This document shows, piece after piece, positions 33,553 through 44,018 of a stretch of 64,000 nt of DNA. This stretch comes from Gymnopus androsaceus JB14 (lineage: Eukaryota > Basidiomycota > Agaricomycetes > Agaricales > Omphalotaceae). A model generated the notes under the pieces. The model was given only the letters and a program-made list of their open reading frames with translations. It made no database searches and had not been told where the DNA came from. Location of the stretch: contig ML769388.1 in assembly GCA_009733575.1 (NCBI GenBank), positions 1-64,000 of the forward strand, read 5' to 3'. Within the stretch, counting starts at the first letter, position 1; the number at the start of each line of letters is the position of its first letter. The position numbers and the translations under genes are program-made.

Positions 33553-34119
33553 TCACAATTTGCGGACGAACTTGACGCCCTTGCGCGAGAATTTCGCGAC
33601 TTTCGTAAGGATTTTGTGTGCAGATGCTTTGGTGCGGGGAGCGATTTGCGAAGACAATTTCGACGCAGGAGTGATGACGGTCGTCTGCACCGTCGAAGTC
33701 AGACGGCGGCAGATGGGCCGTAGGGGTTTGGGGCGATGGAGGACAATCGCATTGTTAAACAGCGATTCAGAGATGCTGGCTCGTCGAGTTTTGCGAGTAT
33801 CCTTCTTGTCCTCCGATACCGGTTCTGGAGTCTCGTTCACCAAAGTAGAGGTGGTCGACTCGACCGATATAATTGAGCTGCGCCGACTCGTGCACTTGAT
33901 GAATTTCCGCTCAGGCATCGGAGATGCAGCTGAGGGCAACATCCACACTACCACAATTGATGCGAGGCTCTGAAAGAAAAGGAGATGTAAGTTAAAGCAT
34001 AAGATCAGAGTTGAAAAGATACTTACTACTATGAAGCCAATGCTAGTGTATACTCGACACCACATAAGGGTCAGGAAACTTGGAGAAGAGTTCAAAGTGG
34101 TGGTAATGTTGTAGATCAT
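33553..34119 (-). CDS. Secreted basic protein with amphipathic cationic C-terminus, unknown function
   Basis: Start at 34119 (MIYNITTTLNSS); one GTAAGT...CAG intron follows SIGFIV and joins SLASIVVVWMLPSAASPM, giving a signal-peptide-like hydrophobic stretch with a plausible cleavage at SAAS. The ~120-residue mature part is Ser/Thr/Arg/Lys-rich with several dibasic sites (TSRRSS, KTRRAS, ICRRL), which Kex2 could cut, and ends in an amphipathic cationic helix (KILTKVAKF ... FVRKL). No family recognised. A secreted membrane-active peptide precursor is possible but is inference from composition. A frame-broken duplicate lies at 16060-16645. Confidence 0.6.
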   Translation of the reverse strand: MIYNITTTLNSSPSFLTLMWCRVYTSIGFIVVSIFSTLILCFNLHLLFFQSLASIVVVWMLPSAASPMPERKFIKCTSRRSSIISVESTTSTLVNETPEPVSEDKKDTRKTRRASISESLFNNAIVLHRPKPLRPICRRLTSTVQTTVITPASKLSSQIAPRTKASAHKILTKVAKFSRKGVKFVRKL

Positions 34120-34157
34120 GTTAAAGAAGTGAAGTCCTATTCCCCGAACTTGAAGGG

Positions 34158-34165
34158 TTTTTATA
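34158..34165 (-). promoter_or_regulatory. TATA-like box upstream of the basic secreted gene
   Basis: TATAAAAA on the minus strand about 40 bp upstream of ATG 34119. The same element is preserved in the duplicate near 16665-16672. Confidence 0.5.
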
Positions 34166-34262
34166 CACGAGCATGTGTCTGAGACTCGCAAAATTCCACT
34201 TAGGGGCTGAAGACGGAGGTGAGTCTAATCCTAGTGTCCGGTCGCGTCATTTTTGGGTATTA

Positions 34263-34829
34263 CTATCGATGACCCGGAAGTTAAAAAAAAATGTCTATAT
34301 AGAAAAAAATTTGCAGCTCTCAATGGATGGCTCCCGGATTTTGGGAGAGTATATTTAGGATATTAAATAGTCTTTCCATGAGCTTTGGTGATTTTTAAGA
34401 GACGTTTGGAAGGATACCAGAGGGAGCCGACGAGACCCTTGGAATTGGCGGAGAAGTTAAAAGAGCGCTTAACGGCCACTTTTTTTGGTATTTTTGCTCG
34501 CGAAACCACAACCACACGTCGGGCACCTTAACAGGCTGGCAGTACTAATTATATACATGTACCAAAGGTACTGTTAAAATCTTATACTTGCCCGTGAAGT
34601 ATTTGTGGCTCTAAAAATCAAGAAGCTCATGTGAACCTGAAAAAAGTGTGATTTCGCACAAGTTCAAAAATTTTGAATTTTTTCCTCGCAGTATTCCTTC
34701 AAAGTAAATAGACAAATGCCTTTAAAACATGTACAACACCTTATATTAAAATTTTTAAGCAGAAAGAGTGCGATGTGCAAGCACCGCAAGCAATTTACTG
34801 TGATTTTTTAACTTCCGGGTCATCGATAG
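34263..34829. mobile_element. 567-bp MITE with 26-bp inverted ends and TA duplication (Tc1/mariner-type)
   Basis: Starts CTATCGATGACCCGGAAGTT and ends with the reverse complement; 26 bases are identical. TA at 34261-34262 and at 34830-34831 flank it, and removing element plus one TA gives GTATTATCTGGTAG, which matches GTATTATCGGGTAG in copy 1 (about 16769). TA target duplication is the hallmark of the Tc1/mariner superfamily. No transposase ORF is present. Confidence 0.88.
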
Positions 34830-34941
34830 TATCTGGTAGTTCTGTATATCAAAATGTAGAGCAGACTTTACTTGTTCTCGCCGAGCAATTCCGGTGGATA
34901 GCTTGAGAGTAATGAGAGCAAGAACAGATGTCGCGCAGCCT

Positions 34942-35822
34942 ATGACGTCGTTAGCGCTCATGAGACCGGCGCTTACAATCCCCGATTCACTGAATCCAGA
35001 TTCAGATTCACCATCGATGTACTTTCTACTATCTTCAACGCGTTATGATGAAACTCTGCTGAAGTTCAGCTGGAACGATGATTTCGATGGCCCATCTCCA
35101 TTCTTTCTCCTTCCTTATCACTTTGATCGTCTCATCGGGGCAGCTGAGCAGCATGGCTGGCTGCAAGTCAAACAGTCGCTGTCCTACGAAATTCTAAAGC
35201 AAAAATGCCACGAAAAGGTCAAGGAAGTAGGACCGGCTCTAAAGGTTGGTGAATCTCGGTGCGTTAAGTCTTACTCTACCCGCTGAAACAAAACGTACAG
35301 GTTCGGATAACATTGTCTGAGGCAGGAGATGTATACATCACTGTCTCTCCTGTCACTCCGTTCACCTCAGATCCGATAGAACTTGTATACTTCAATCCCA
35401 CTACAGGCGTTCCGCCAAATGAAGGATCCATTGTTACTGTTTTTCTCGACTCTCAGGCTACTCCCTCATCTCTTTTTACTCGCACGAAAACAACGCAACG
35501 AGTACATTATGACGAAGCGCGACGACGCGCCAAAATTGCTTCGCCGACCTCAGAGGTTATACTATTCAACGATGATTCTCTGATAACGGAGGCGTCCATT
35601 TCAAGTGTCTGTTTCTTTCGGTCTGGACACTGGTTGACGCCCTCTACCTCTACGGGATGCCTGCCAGGTGTACTCCGGAGATGGTTATTGGAGAAAGAAC
35701 TTGTGGTCGTGGACAATAAAAAACAGTTAACCACCAGTAAAATCTCAGAAGGCGACTGGGTCTTGCTCTCCAATGGTGTTCAGGGATGCAAGCTGGGAAG
35801 AATTACACTGGTTAAAGAGTAA
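34942..35822 (+). CDS. Aminodeoxychorismate lyase-like class IV PLP enzyme (intact copy)
   Basis: Resembles fungal ADC lyase (Abz2), which releases p-aminobenzoate and pyruvate from 4-amino-4-deoxychorismate in folate synthesis. Two exons (34942-35244, 35301-35822) give about 274 residues; an in-frame ATG at 34912 would add ten. Features: STRYDETLLKFSWN, LLPYHFDRLIGAAEQHGW, FNPTTGVPPNEGS, TRTKTTQRVHYDEAR (lysine expected to bind PLP), TEASISSVCFF, WLTPSTSTGCLPGVLRRWLLE, and VLLSNGVQGCKLG, typical of class IV aminotransferase folds. It is the only undisrupted member of at least three copies, so it may be the functional one. Substrate is inferred from family likeness only. Confidence 0.78.
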
Positions 35823-36260
35823 TCCAAAATACAGCTTTTTACAATGCAGCTTCGACCTATCCTGACCTATCCCAACTTTGAAAATAAATTGGTCGCTGGT
35901 GCTCGAAGTTTAACTTCTCCTTCGTCCCTTTAATTGTATCGCGTATTTCCATGCATGGAGAAATCGCGGATCGAACTCATGTCCTTCATTTCCAGAATGG
36001 TATCGGCCGATATGATGGTGTCGAAAGTGCATTTCAGCCAGGTGGGTCGATATTCCTGACCAAATATCCATTGTTCTTCATGGAAGATGAGAGCAGACAT
36101 GAGACCTGAGAGGATGAATAAAGTATAGTCAGCAGACTCAACCAGCAGACTCGACTTTGTAGGCAGCTTGGCAGGTAGAGCTCTGACAGAGGAACTATAG
36201 AAACATCTTTTTCCAAGTTCGTTATATCCCATACTTCAAGTATCTCTGCAGCCTTTCACG
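35823..36260. other. Conserved spacer (duplication copy 2)
   Basis: Matches the spacers at 17671 and 22072. Carries the GGATCGAAC motif and the palindrome TATCGGCCGATA (around 36002). No conserved coding potential. Confidence 0.5.
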
Positions 36261-36365
36261 ATGCCTCTCAAGCTTAACGCGCTAGAGTTGTTCGATGCCC
36301 AACGTACCCATCCTAATGACTTTTTTTTATAGATCTTAGCTTTCGTTGTGTTCTGGCTCTAGTAT
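36261..36365 (+). pseudogene. Cysteine-rich secreted protein gene, truncated copy 3
   Basis: Starts MPLKLNA like the other copies, but the first donor GT is mutated to CT (AACGCG|CTAGAG). Similarity ends after TTTCGTTGTGTTCTGGCTC, in the signal-peptide exon. Confidence 0.7.
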
Positions 36366-36570
36366 TATAGTAACAATTGTCAGGAAAGGCCATTCTATGT
36401 CACGTACATATTTACATTCTCTTTTAAGCCCCATTGTCTCAACTGCTTAATTTTACTGAAGAGACTGAGAGCGCGAAGACTTTTAGCACAATCAGATAAG
36501 CGCCCGATTAGTCAGCGCATGAGGGGCTGGTCCGCGCTCCTTTGCCTTTCTTTCGTCCTCGCACTACACT
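36366..36570. other. Breakpoint region with transposon-end-like sequence
   Basis: At 36496-36530 it carries ATAAGCGC, then GATTAGTCAGCGCA and a nearby GGGGCTG, in the same order as the right end of the 949-bp element (20637-20680). The gene at 36571 starts 40 bp beyond it. Confidence 0.5.
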
Positions 36571-39522
36571 ATGGACTCCGATGGTGACTGTATCATGGGT
36601 GATCTAGATCATGCTCTAAATCATACGAACTGCCCCCATCTCCTACCCCATGTTGCGCAATCGCACGAAACATGGCTGGCTATGGGTCGACAGAACTCTC
36701 AAATTCAAGCACGAAATGCAGTTTACCGATTGACATGGAGATCTGTATTGGAATGTCATAGACTCGACTCCGCTCGCTGGACGACATTATTCGATTCGGA
36801 TCTGTGGAAAGCGAAGGAGCATGAGGAACTTATCGCAGCCCTTGATACAGTGCTAACCAATCCGGATTACAACTTGGAACATGTACGGCGTTTGAGTGTG
36901 TAGTAGACTGTTCCCTTTCGCCCTACTTGATCTTACTCATATTTCAGAAAAATATCATATCAGAGTCAGTACGGTGGATGCCGTTCCATTAGCTTCAATG
37001 GAAGAACTAGCAGCTATGCGTACGTTGAAATCTCCTTTCTTATTCAAGAGCTAAATCTGGTTTAGAATCAAGTAAGCATCCTGTAGCAGATCCATAAATT
37101 CAAAATATGCCTATATAATACTTCATCCAGAATTAGTGGACACGTTCCGTGTGCCATACCAAGGCGACCACCACCTGCGGCTACTCCGCACGCTCGATAA
37201 ACAGATTAGGGGCTCCGCCGAGAAAACAGATAATTCCCAAGTGAATAGCTTTTGCGTCTCGATTATTCAGTCCAGTTGTACTGGCAAGTCAAGAATGACT
37301 CACGAAGCGGCATCCAAACGCTTCTCGCTCTGCTTTAACCTCAGAGAGGAACTTATCAACCAAATCGGTATGTCTCTGGTGTTCCTCATATTCAAGAGTT
37401 AACACGTTGTCAAAGCGTATCCGCCCTCGGACGACTCGGTAAGAGACTTCCTCCTCGACGCCAGCAGAAATGGCCAGAAAATCTTCCCCACTCCTCCCAG
37501 TCAAGTCTCCCCTCTCCACCGCGATTTATTGCGCCACTGTGCTTTCTTTGAGGCACTATTCTTCATCGCCCAGCAATGGATAGATCGTAAGTTGCATTAT
37601 TCAGATAACCTTGCCTCGGACTGGCAGGCGTTGATGGACCAACCGCCTATGCGAACTATCTTCTATGATGAAGTCATCGAGCGTGCGGCAAAACTATGGA
37701 ATACAAGTTTAGGTGGAACCAGCATCACGCTCTCATTAAACGAGCCTGGACTCTCTTCCGTCCAGACACCTCTGTTTGAGGCTGGTGTTCCGATGACCAA
37801 GACACGCTCAGACGAGTCTACATCATCGTCAGGAGGATCCCTCTCCGAGTCAACGAAAGGCCTTGTCGAGGCTGCGGACTCGCTCATCCGTACTGTACAG
37901 CAGTACAAGACAGAGGAGGACAAGAAGGAGGAAGAACAAAGGGCCGAGGTGATTGTCTTTATTGATGAGGCTCATCCGCTCACCCATAGCTCTGGCACTC
38001 ACACCAGAAGTGGGCTCTTGACCATGGAAAAACTCCTGAGAGAGCTTCGAGATCGTGATATCATTGTCGTGTTCTTATCCACAACCTCAAAGCTGAAAGG
38101 GCTTGCTCCAGCTACCGATAAGCATCCCTCATTTCGGTACAACACCTCCGATAGAGAACTAATTCCACCTTTCACGGAATTTCTTCCCTTCGACCTTTAC
38201 GTCAAGAAAAAGACTCATTTTGCTCTCAAAGATTGCACCGACCTTGAATTTGTCGCTGCTTTCGGGCGTCCTGTGTGAGCAATTGATTTGTATGCTAATG
38301 AGCACCTGCTGACATGTGTCTACTTAGTTGGGGAGCGATGTACCAGAACTCCTCTCGCACTGACAAATCCGACCACAAAAGAACAACCTTCCGGCGCATA
38401 AAGGACCTTGCTCGACAGAAACTGGCACCCAACCAGAAAATAGAGCCTGCGGCGAAAATTGCCTGGGTCTCGATTTTGGTGAATGCTCAAGTTTGACTTA
38501 TCCGAACAATATAGTAAAACCATGTCATCGGAACTAGTGGAATCCTTTATGAGGATTGTTTTCTGCATTCCGAAGCATCGCCAGTTCATGCATACCGGCA
38601 CTCCCTCGGAGCCGATCTTGGCGGAGGCCGCTGCTCACCTCATCGAGAAACACAATGTGAATATGTTGGATGTTCTGGAGGATGCTTTCGATGGTGGTCT
38701 CATTGCAAAGGGAGACCGGGGAGAAATTTTGGCACGTCATCTCTTCATCAGTGCTCAGCACCGGGCAGCGAGGAAAGCCAAAGTTACCAACTCGGGTTTC
38801 TTCTACCATCGACCGCTTCCTCTACTTGATTTCCTACAAGCGCTCTTGACCCCAGAAGCTTACAACACTGTCTGCAAAGCAACACCAGTTGACGACTCAG
38901 AGGATACAACTCCTCTTGAAGTAGCATTCAAGGAATGCCTATGTCAACTTTTCCCACTTTGCCCTTGCTGGTGATTTTACAGTCATGGAAATCAACACCC
39001 TGGCCAAATTCTTCGCACGCGGTACTGCTCTGCAGTGCGCCGATAACCAGAGACTGCTCGATAGCGCCTTTCCAATGGCTTTCGCTTCCAGCGTGACATC
39101 TCCTCTCAACCCTGGGGACTTTTCTGTTTTTCAAAATCAAATAAAAAATAGGCTTGAACTTGCTAGATGTGACATTGACACTTCGGTTACGTTCCCCAAA
39201 GGCCAGGTCCCGCAACGACCAGTCCTATCGTTCGTATTCGAGCTTGGGCTTGACTCTTCCCTAGCCTCGACGGTACATATGCCAAAAATCCTCTAAACGC
39301 GGAACCCGGTCGAACTCGATTAGTCTACAAAGTAGGCATTATCAAATCACGATGCTGGGCTTGGAAGGTTTGAAGTTTGACTTGGATGAAGACCGAAAGA
39401 GGATGAAAACACTCCTGATGCCAGGTAGAATATACCGTGATTTCCCTCGTGAAGATAACTGGGATCTAGTGATGCAATCGAATCCGGTCTGGGCAGAAGG
39501 GTCGAGAATGGACTGGGTTTAG
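36571..39522 (+). pseudogene. Crinkler-like P-loop NTPase with nuclease-like C-terminal region (frame-disrupted)
   Basis: Resembles a large family common in Agaricomycetes and related to Crinkler effector-type proteins. It opens with MDSDGDCIMGDLDHAL, reads through several introns to a Walker A-like SSCTGKSRMTHEAA (37270-37310), and a Walker B VIVFIDEAH (about 37955). A C-terminal segment contains QIKNR, which fits the QxK core of restriction-endonuclease-like folds proposed for such proteins; that assignment is inference. The reading frame breaks near 38480-38500 and 38938-38945, and a stop at about 39294 precedes a last conserved block ending at 39522. Several lesions suggest decay, although sequencing error cannot be excluded. 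Function is unknown; relatives are discussed as effectors or as genome-conflict proteins. Confidence 0.65.
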
Positions 39523-39969
39523 TATGTTAGCAAAACTGGACAAAACTTTCATGTAACTCTTTAGCAAATTTGTATGTATATACACTAGCGGTTTGAGTCT
39601 GCCATAGCGATGTCGCAAATTCCATGATGTATTACCATATCAATACCATATACACCTCTCCGTTTTCTTGTGTTGAAGCTCCTGCACTTCTTGAAACGCC
39701 TCGGGCTCGCAACATGTAGAATCCTGAACTTGAAGCTTGAAGTGCGAGTCTCGGGTCGCATTCTGCGTGGAAAGAAGTAAGGGTCGTTAGCGCGTTCGAT
39801 ATGTACAAGCGTCTAACCTAACTTTGATTTCGCTTCTCTACTTCACCTTGGTGGAATTGTATTTGGACTGCAGATTCTTTCAATTTCTGGCATTTTTTGG
39901 AAAGGGGATACACTACCGGGCCTAGAATACATTTTCTGCTATGTATATTCAACTGAAAGTGGCCAGAAA
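39523..39969. other. Intergenic, no gene seen
   Basis: Short intergenic region between the broken NTPase gene and the next + strand gene. Nothing structured noted. Confidence 0.45.
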
Positions 39970-40703
39970 ATGACTACAAATCAATATCCTCAGCCTTATG
40001 CCGGCGCCCCGCCAATACTAATGGATACAATGTGAATCCTCAGCAGTGGCAAACAGGTGTCTGGCAGCGAAACCGTATGTTTGATTGGAGTCAAATACAG
40101 TTCCACAGGTTCCGAATGCTAATTGGGTCCTTGGTGCAGCGGAATCAGCAGCAGCAGAATTATAATCCATACAAGCGCCTCGTCAATCCTCCCAGCGCCT
40201 CGTATCTCTCACAAAAACTGGTCGACGACCCTCTAGGCTTGAGCAACATGATTCCTAGGTGGCGCAATTTCGTTCTTGCTTTCGACCATTGTACTAATTA
40301 CGTTGCAGAGAAGAACTCTATGGTCCAGGAGTCGATGGCGCACCGCCGGAAACACCGTGGATCTGGAATCCGAGGACACTGGATGATTCCAGCACGTCTA
40401 ATCGACATCTAATTCTTCACGACAATCTTCCGAGCCACTTCCGAACCAATCACAACCGTCGCGCTCCCTTTCTCGACATACACCTGAACCTCCACCGGAC
40501 ACGCAGGAACATGCGCCCGTTCCTCTCGCAAGACCGAAGAAGTACCAGGTCTCTGTATCCCAACTAGCTCGGCCTCCGCGTATGCATCGAGCCATAGAAC
40601 AGGTGGTAGTAGTTCTACAACTACAACTACTTCTATCTCTACTGCATCTGCGGCCTCACAACAACGCCCTCTACAGACCACGTTTACCTCTCGAATCGTC
40701 TGA
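39970..40703 (+). CDS. Conserved basidiomycete protein of unknown function
   Basis: I do not recognise a characterised family. Visible conserved blocks are NGYNVNPQQWQTGVWQ, a Gln-rich stretch leading to NYNPYKRLVNPPSASYLSQKL, DDPLGLSNMIPR, and, after an intron (about 40259-40309), GPGVDGAPPETPWIWNPRTLDD. A Ser/Thr-rich tail ends at 40703. Between the start MTTNQYPQPYAGAPP and NGYNV the frame changes at 40011-40016 (CCAATA; one more A restores it). Around 40108-40150 two compensating shifts are likely (FHR / PNANWVLGA / QQQQNY). A small scaffold or RNA-binding role is possible, but there is no direct evidence. Confidence 0.5.
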
Positions 40704-41171
40704 ACTCCCGACCACTGTCGCGGTGGTAATCGTAGAACAGACAATGGTCCTCCTAACTCCTTTTTGACACGCAGTTCTACATGCTATCTTTAAGCGTCAG
40801 GTTGGGCCATAGAATTTTAGACTCGAACCCAGCTCGAACCCAACGTGGCAACGACGTTCAATGAAAGACGATCGAAGCTCCGACTGGGACTTGCTGAGAT
40901 CTCTTTAGAGAACACAGACGCTGTTGCCGATGGGACACAACTAAACTAGTACAGAGCAAGAGAGTTACAAATTAGGTCCTTATTTCTGAACCAGTGTGAA
41001 TCATCTGAGAATTCAATGTATGACTGAGAAAATGGATCAGAAACCTTTTGAAAAGAGGAAAAAGCCTTGAACAACATACGTAGAAAGTTGCGGCGATGAC
41101 CGCAATTTTGGAAGCGATAAAACTTTTTGAAGTGCAATATCCACCGGCAACGCCACCTTCTTTTGAACCAG
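40704..41171. other. Convergent intergenic region, no gene seen
   Basis: Lies between the 3' ends of the unknown protein (+) and the kinase gene (-). Nothing structured seen. Confidence 0.4.
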
Positions 41172-43677
41172 TCAGAGCGAAGGTCTGCTTTCTGGATCTA
41201 CTGCCATCAACTTTACAGCAGCTTCCGACAGCCATTTGCCCAAGGAACGCCTAGAAGCAAGATCCATATACTGCAGAACTTTTCCACATGAATAGAGGTC
41301 TGCTCTAAATGGTTCATACCCATCTCTTCCGTCATTCATTTGACCTCTATAAAATCAAAAATCAGATACCCATCTATGCATGTATGAACAAGATACAAAC
41401 CAGGAGCCATCCATCCTTCAGTACCACGTACACCAAATATTTTTTGCCCTTTTTTCACCCTGAGCGAGAGATTGAAGTCGATGATCTTTAGTTCATTCTC
41501 GGGAGTACAGACGATATTCGCTGGATTGAGGTCAAGATGGACAATATCGTGTTGGTGTAGGAATGATAGACCTGAAATCAAGCCTCTCGCCAAAGGAAAC
41601 ATAGGACCCACATCCGCACCAATACATCTGTCTAGCAAAGTGGTATGCTGGGGGAGAATAATATAATACCATCCATGACATAAAAGGAATTGCTCAGGAG
41701 AAATGAGGTTTGTATGAGGCAACGATTGTAGAAAGCGCATGATGTGATATTCTGCTGATTGGTGTCCGCTTTAGCAATGAAGGTTGCTGTTGCCTTGCGA
41801 CAGGCATATAGATACCGACCGGCTTTCTGCGAACACTGAAAAGAGATCATTAGATTGAGAATGCAGCTCCAACGATTAGTATGTTACACACGTTCGGGGA
41901 CAACGCTGAATATCCAGCTTCATCGAGGGTCGACAGATGGACAGTCTCATCATTCTCCCTAAGCGCGCGCTTAACAATGGATCGTTAGATTGAGAATGCA
42001 GATCCAAGTTAGAATAGCCAGCCTTTTCATCAAGGACAACGTCTGACATGCAACGCCTGGCCTTTTTGCCCTCGGGGCCCCCGTCATTGCCTTCACCCTG
42101 GTCACGTTTGCGACCACGCTGGCCCTTACTATCTTTACTACCGCCCATATGTCCGTCCGCACCCCCATCCCCGTCCCTCATACCCCGTCCCCTTCCATAC
42201 CCCCATCCTCGTCCTTGCCCCCATCATCACCTTTGCTATTAGTATTTATGGAAAGAAGATTGATTGAATGCAGTAGAACAACAAGCCGATTGGCAGTGTC
42301 AGCGAATTTGACTGGTCTATCAGAGAAATTGTAAAGTGTTTGTAAAAATGCCAGCGCTTCATCTTGCAAAGACAGCTGATATTTTACAGCAACATATTGA
42401 ACTTGAACTTTCTGGAATAAAACCATTGGTATGGATGATAAGCTGTGCACAGTCAGAAAACACACCTTGTTTTTGTCCCGAAACATGTACCACACTTGAG
42501 CGACGTAATGTGAAGGAAAATAAACTCTCGGCAGGACCCATTCTTCCGCCCCGTATGCAGTGAAGGCTTGGGTAAGCCACCAGCCCACCAGATTCAACTG
42601 GTTTTCATCTTTTGACCTTCTGAGAAAATCTCGCCGATCCACATCAACAGAAAAGCCCTCCAGAAGTGGACGTCGGGAGTGGGGACGAACTGGCGATCTC
42701 CGCCGGATTCAGCTCTAATCAGAACTTTCCAGGGTTCAGGCAAGCTCTTCGAAGAAAACTTCCTAAATGGCAGCAAAAACAATGAGTTTTGAGAGGCGAA
42801 AGACAAGACCAAACGGACTCACAGATAACCTCGGTCTTCATGAGCGTTCCGAGCTAGAAAGGTTTCTTGGAGCTGACCGATAAATTTGGTGCCGATAGCT
42901 AGTTCTCGATCTGGATTTGTTGCTGTATACATGGCATCACGATTCGGATTGAACAGCATCGAATAGTAGTGGAATCCTTCTAAGTCAAAGGACGCTTGGT
43001 TTTGGCCCAGATCGTAATCATTCTTCTCATAGCCCGAAGAAACGCGCAGGCATTTCTCTAACGCTGTGTGGGACGGTGGAGTTGGTAGCTTTTTAATTGA
43101 ATCCAAGCGCTAAGTTTCCAAGTTGAGAACAGTAAGATAGCGCAAAGGGAGGAGGGTTGCATACCTCTTCGCTTATCGCTCTTGGTTTCTCCATTTCCTC
43201 TATAAACAATCTGACGAATTTAGGTGCTTTTTCCACAGTGGTTTCTTGAATCAACTTGTCCACAGTGGCGGTGCTGAAGGAGTTGGATTTTGTAATTCTA
43301 GGCAGTGGAATATATGGTAGATTGACCGAAGCAGGCTGAGAAATGAGCACTAGGATTAGTGTCTCTGCAGGGAGGGCGGCGAGCTGCGGAGTGTCTCGGT
43401 CCACAAACGGTGCGAAATTTGTCTGGCTAGCCGTCTCAGAGAGAAATTCCTTCTCAAATTTCCGCACGTCCTTTGCAGGGAAAGTTTCGATCGCTCTTTT
43501 GAGCTCAGCGCCCGACATTTTGATGCTATCCAAGAGTGCCAATTCTTCGATTATGCTGGGACGTAGGGTAAGACACGAAAGTTCGCGACTACATTGCACC
43601 AATTCGATGTTGGGATGAAGTGGTATGTAATCGTTGGCTCGGAGACAAACGAAAGGATAGGTGACCTTGGTCGCCAT
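41172..43677 (-). CDS. Protein kinase-like protein with unknown N-terminal domain (atypical DFN motif)
   Basis: From start 43677 an N-terminal region of unknown type (MATKVTYPFVCLRANDYIPLH; LDSIKKLPTPPSHTALEKC; WKVLIRAESGGDRQFVPTPDVHFWRAF; NLVGWWLTQAFTAYGAEEW) precedes a C-terminal kinase domain. Kinase signatures: GRYLYACRKAT, FIAK (lysine of strand 3), GLSFLHQHDIVHLDLNPANIV (HLD in place of HRD, with catalytic Asp and Asn), IIDFNLS (DFN in place of DFG) and GTEGWMAP (APE region). Active or pseudokinase is open. Three one-base frame breaks occur, at 42610-42613, 41770-41772 and 41339-41341, all in A-runs on the coding strand; adding one A each restores the conserved reading. Confidence 0.7.
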
Positions 43678-43851
43678 GAATCATGATGAGCCAGGTCCAA
43701 GTCGCAAATAAATTACATAAGTGGCGCGGAGGCGTCAGTCTTGGCGGGTTCGCTTCGCTCACCAATAAAGAAAGAGCTCGTCCTTATCAAGATTTCAATA
43801 ATCAACCTAGAAATTTGAAGAGGGCAGCAAAATAGAGCTGCAGGTGATTTC
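43678..43851. other. Short intergenic segment
   Basis: No gene. Contains part of the leader sequence also seen before the lyase tails at 18930 and 23310 (GCAGCAAAATAGAGCTGCAGGTGATTTC-type, matching in pieces). Confidence 0.45.
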
Positions 43852-44001
43852 GGTGGTGGTTAAGGGGATGCCTACCACTCCGGAGATGGTTACTGGAGAA
43901 ATAATTTGTAGTCGAGGACAAGAAAAAGCAGTTGACCAGTGTAGCTCTCCAACGGTGTTCAAGGATGTAAACTGGGAAGAATTGCTGGTTAAAGAGTAAT
44001 A
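43852..44001 (+). pseudogene. Remnant of lyase-like gene 3' end, tail-to-tail with UTP13
   Basis: Bases match the last exon of the lyase-like genes (GGAGATGGTTACTGGAGAAA, then CTCCAACGGTGTTCAAGGATG and GGTTAAAGAGTAA). It lies 18 bp from the UTP13 stop codon in convergent orientation. The same junction appears, copied, at 18980-19475 and 23352-24200, so this is the probable source locus. Confidence 0.75.
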
Positions 44002-44018
44002 TAATGACTATAAAAATA

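Larger units (their letters stand above)
33290..36365. repeat. Segmental duplication, copy 2 (partner at about 15730-18400)
   Basis: Same gene order as copy 1. It breaks off inside the second exon of the Cys-rich gene at about 36365 (GTGTTCTGGCTC), after which the sequence is unrelated. Copy 2 holds the best-preserved basic secreted gene and the only intact lyase-like gene, plus a MITE at 34263-34829 that is absent from copy 1. Confidence 0.85.

Noticed and set aside
37021..37136. A 6-bp microexon (AATCAA) between two introns in the Crinkler-like gene
   Set aside because: A single intron from GTACGT to CATCCAG gives an equally good in-frame join (ATG C|AA TTA GTG), so the microexon is not needed.
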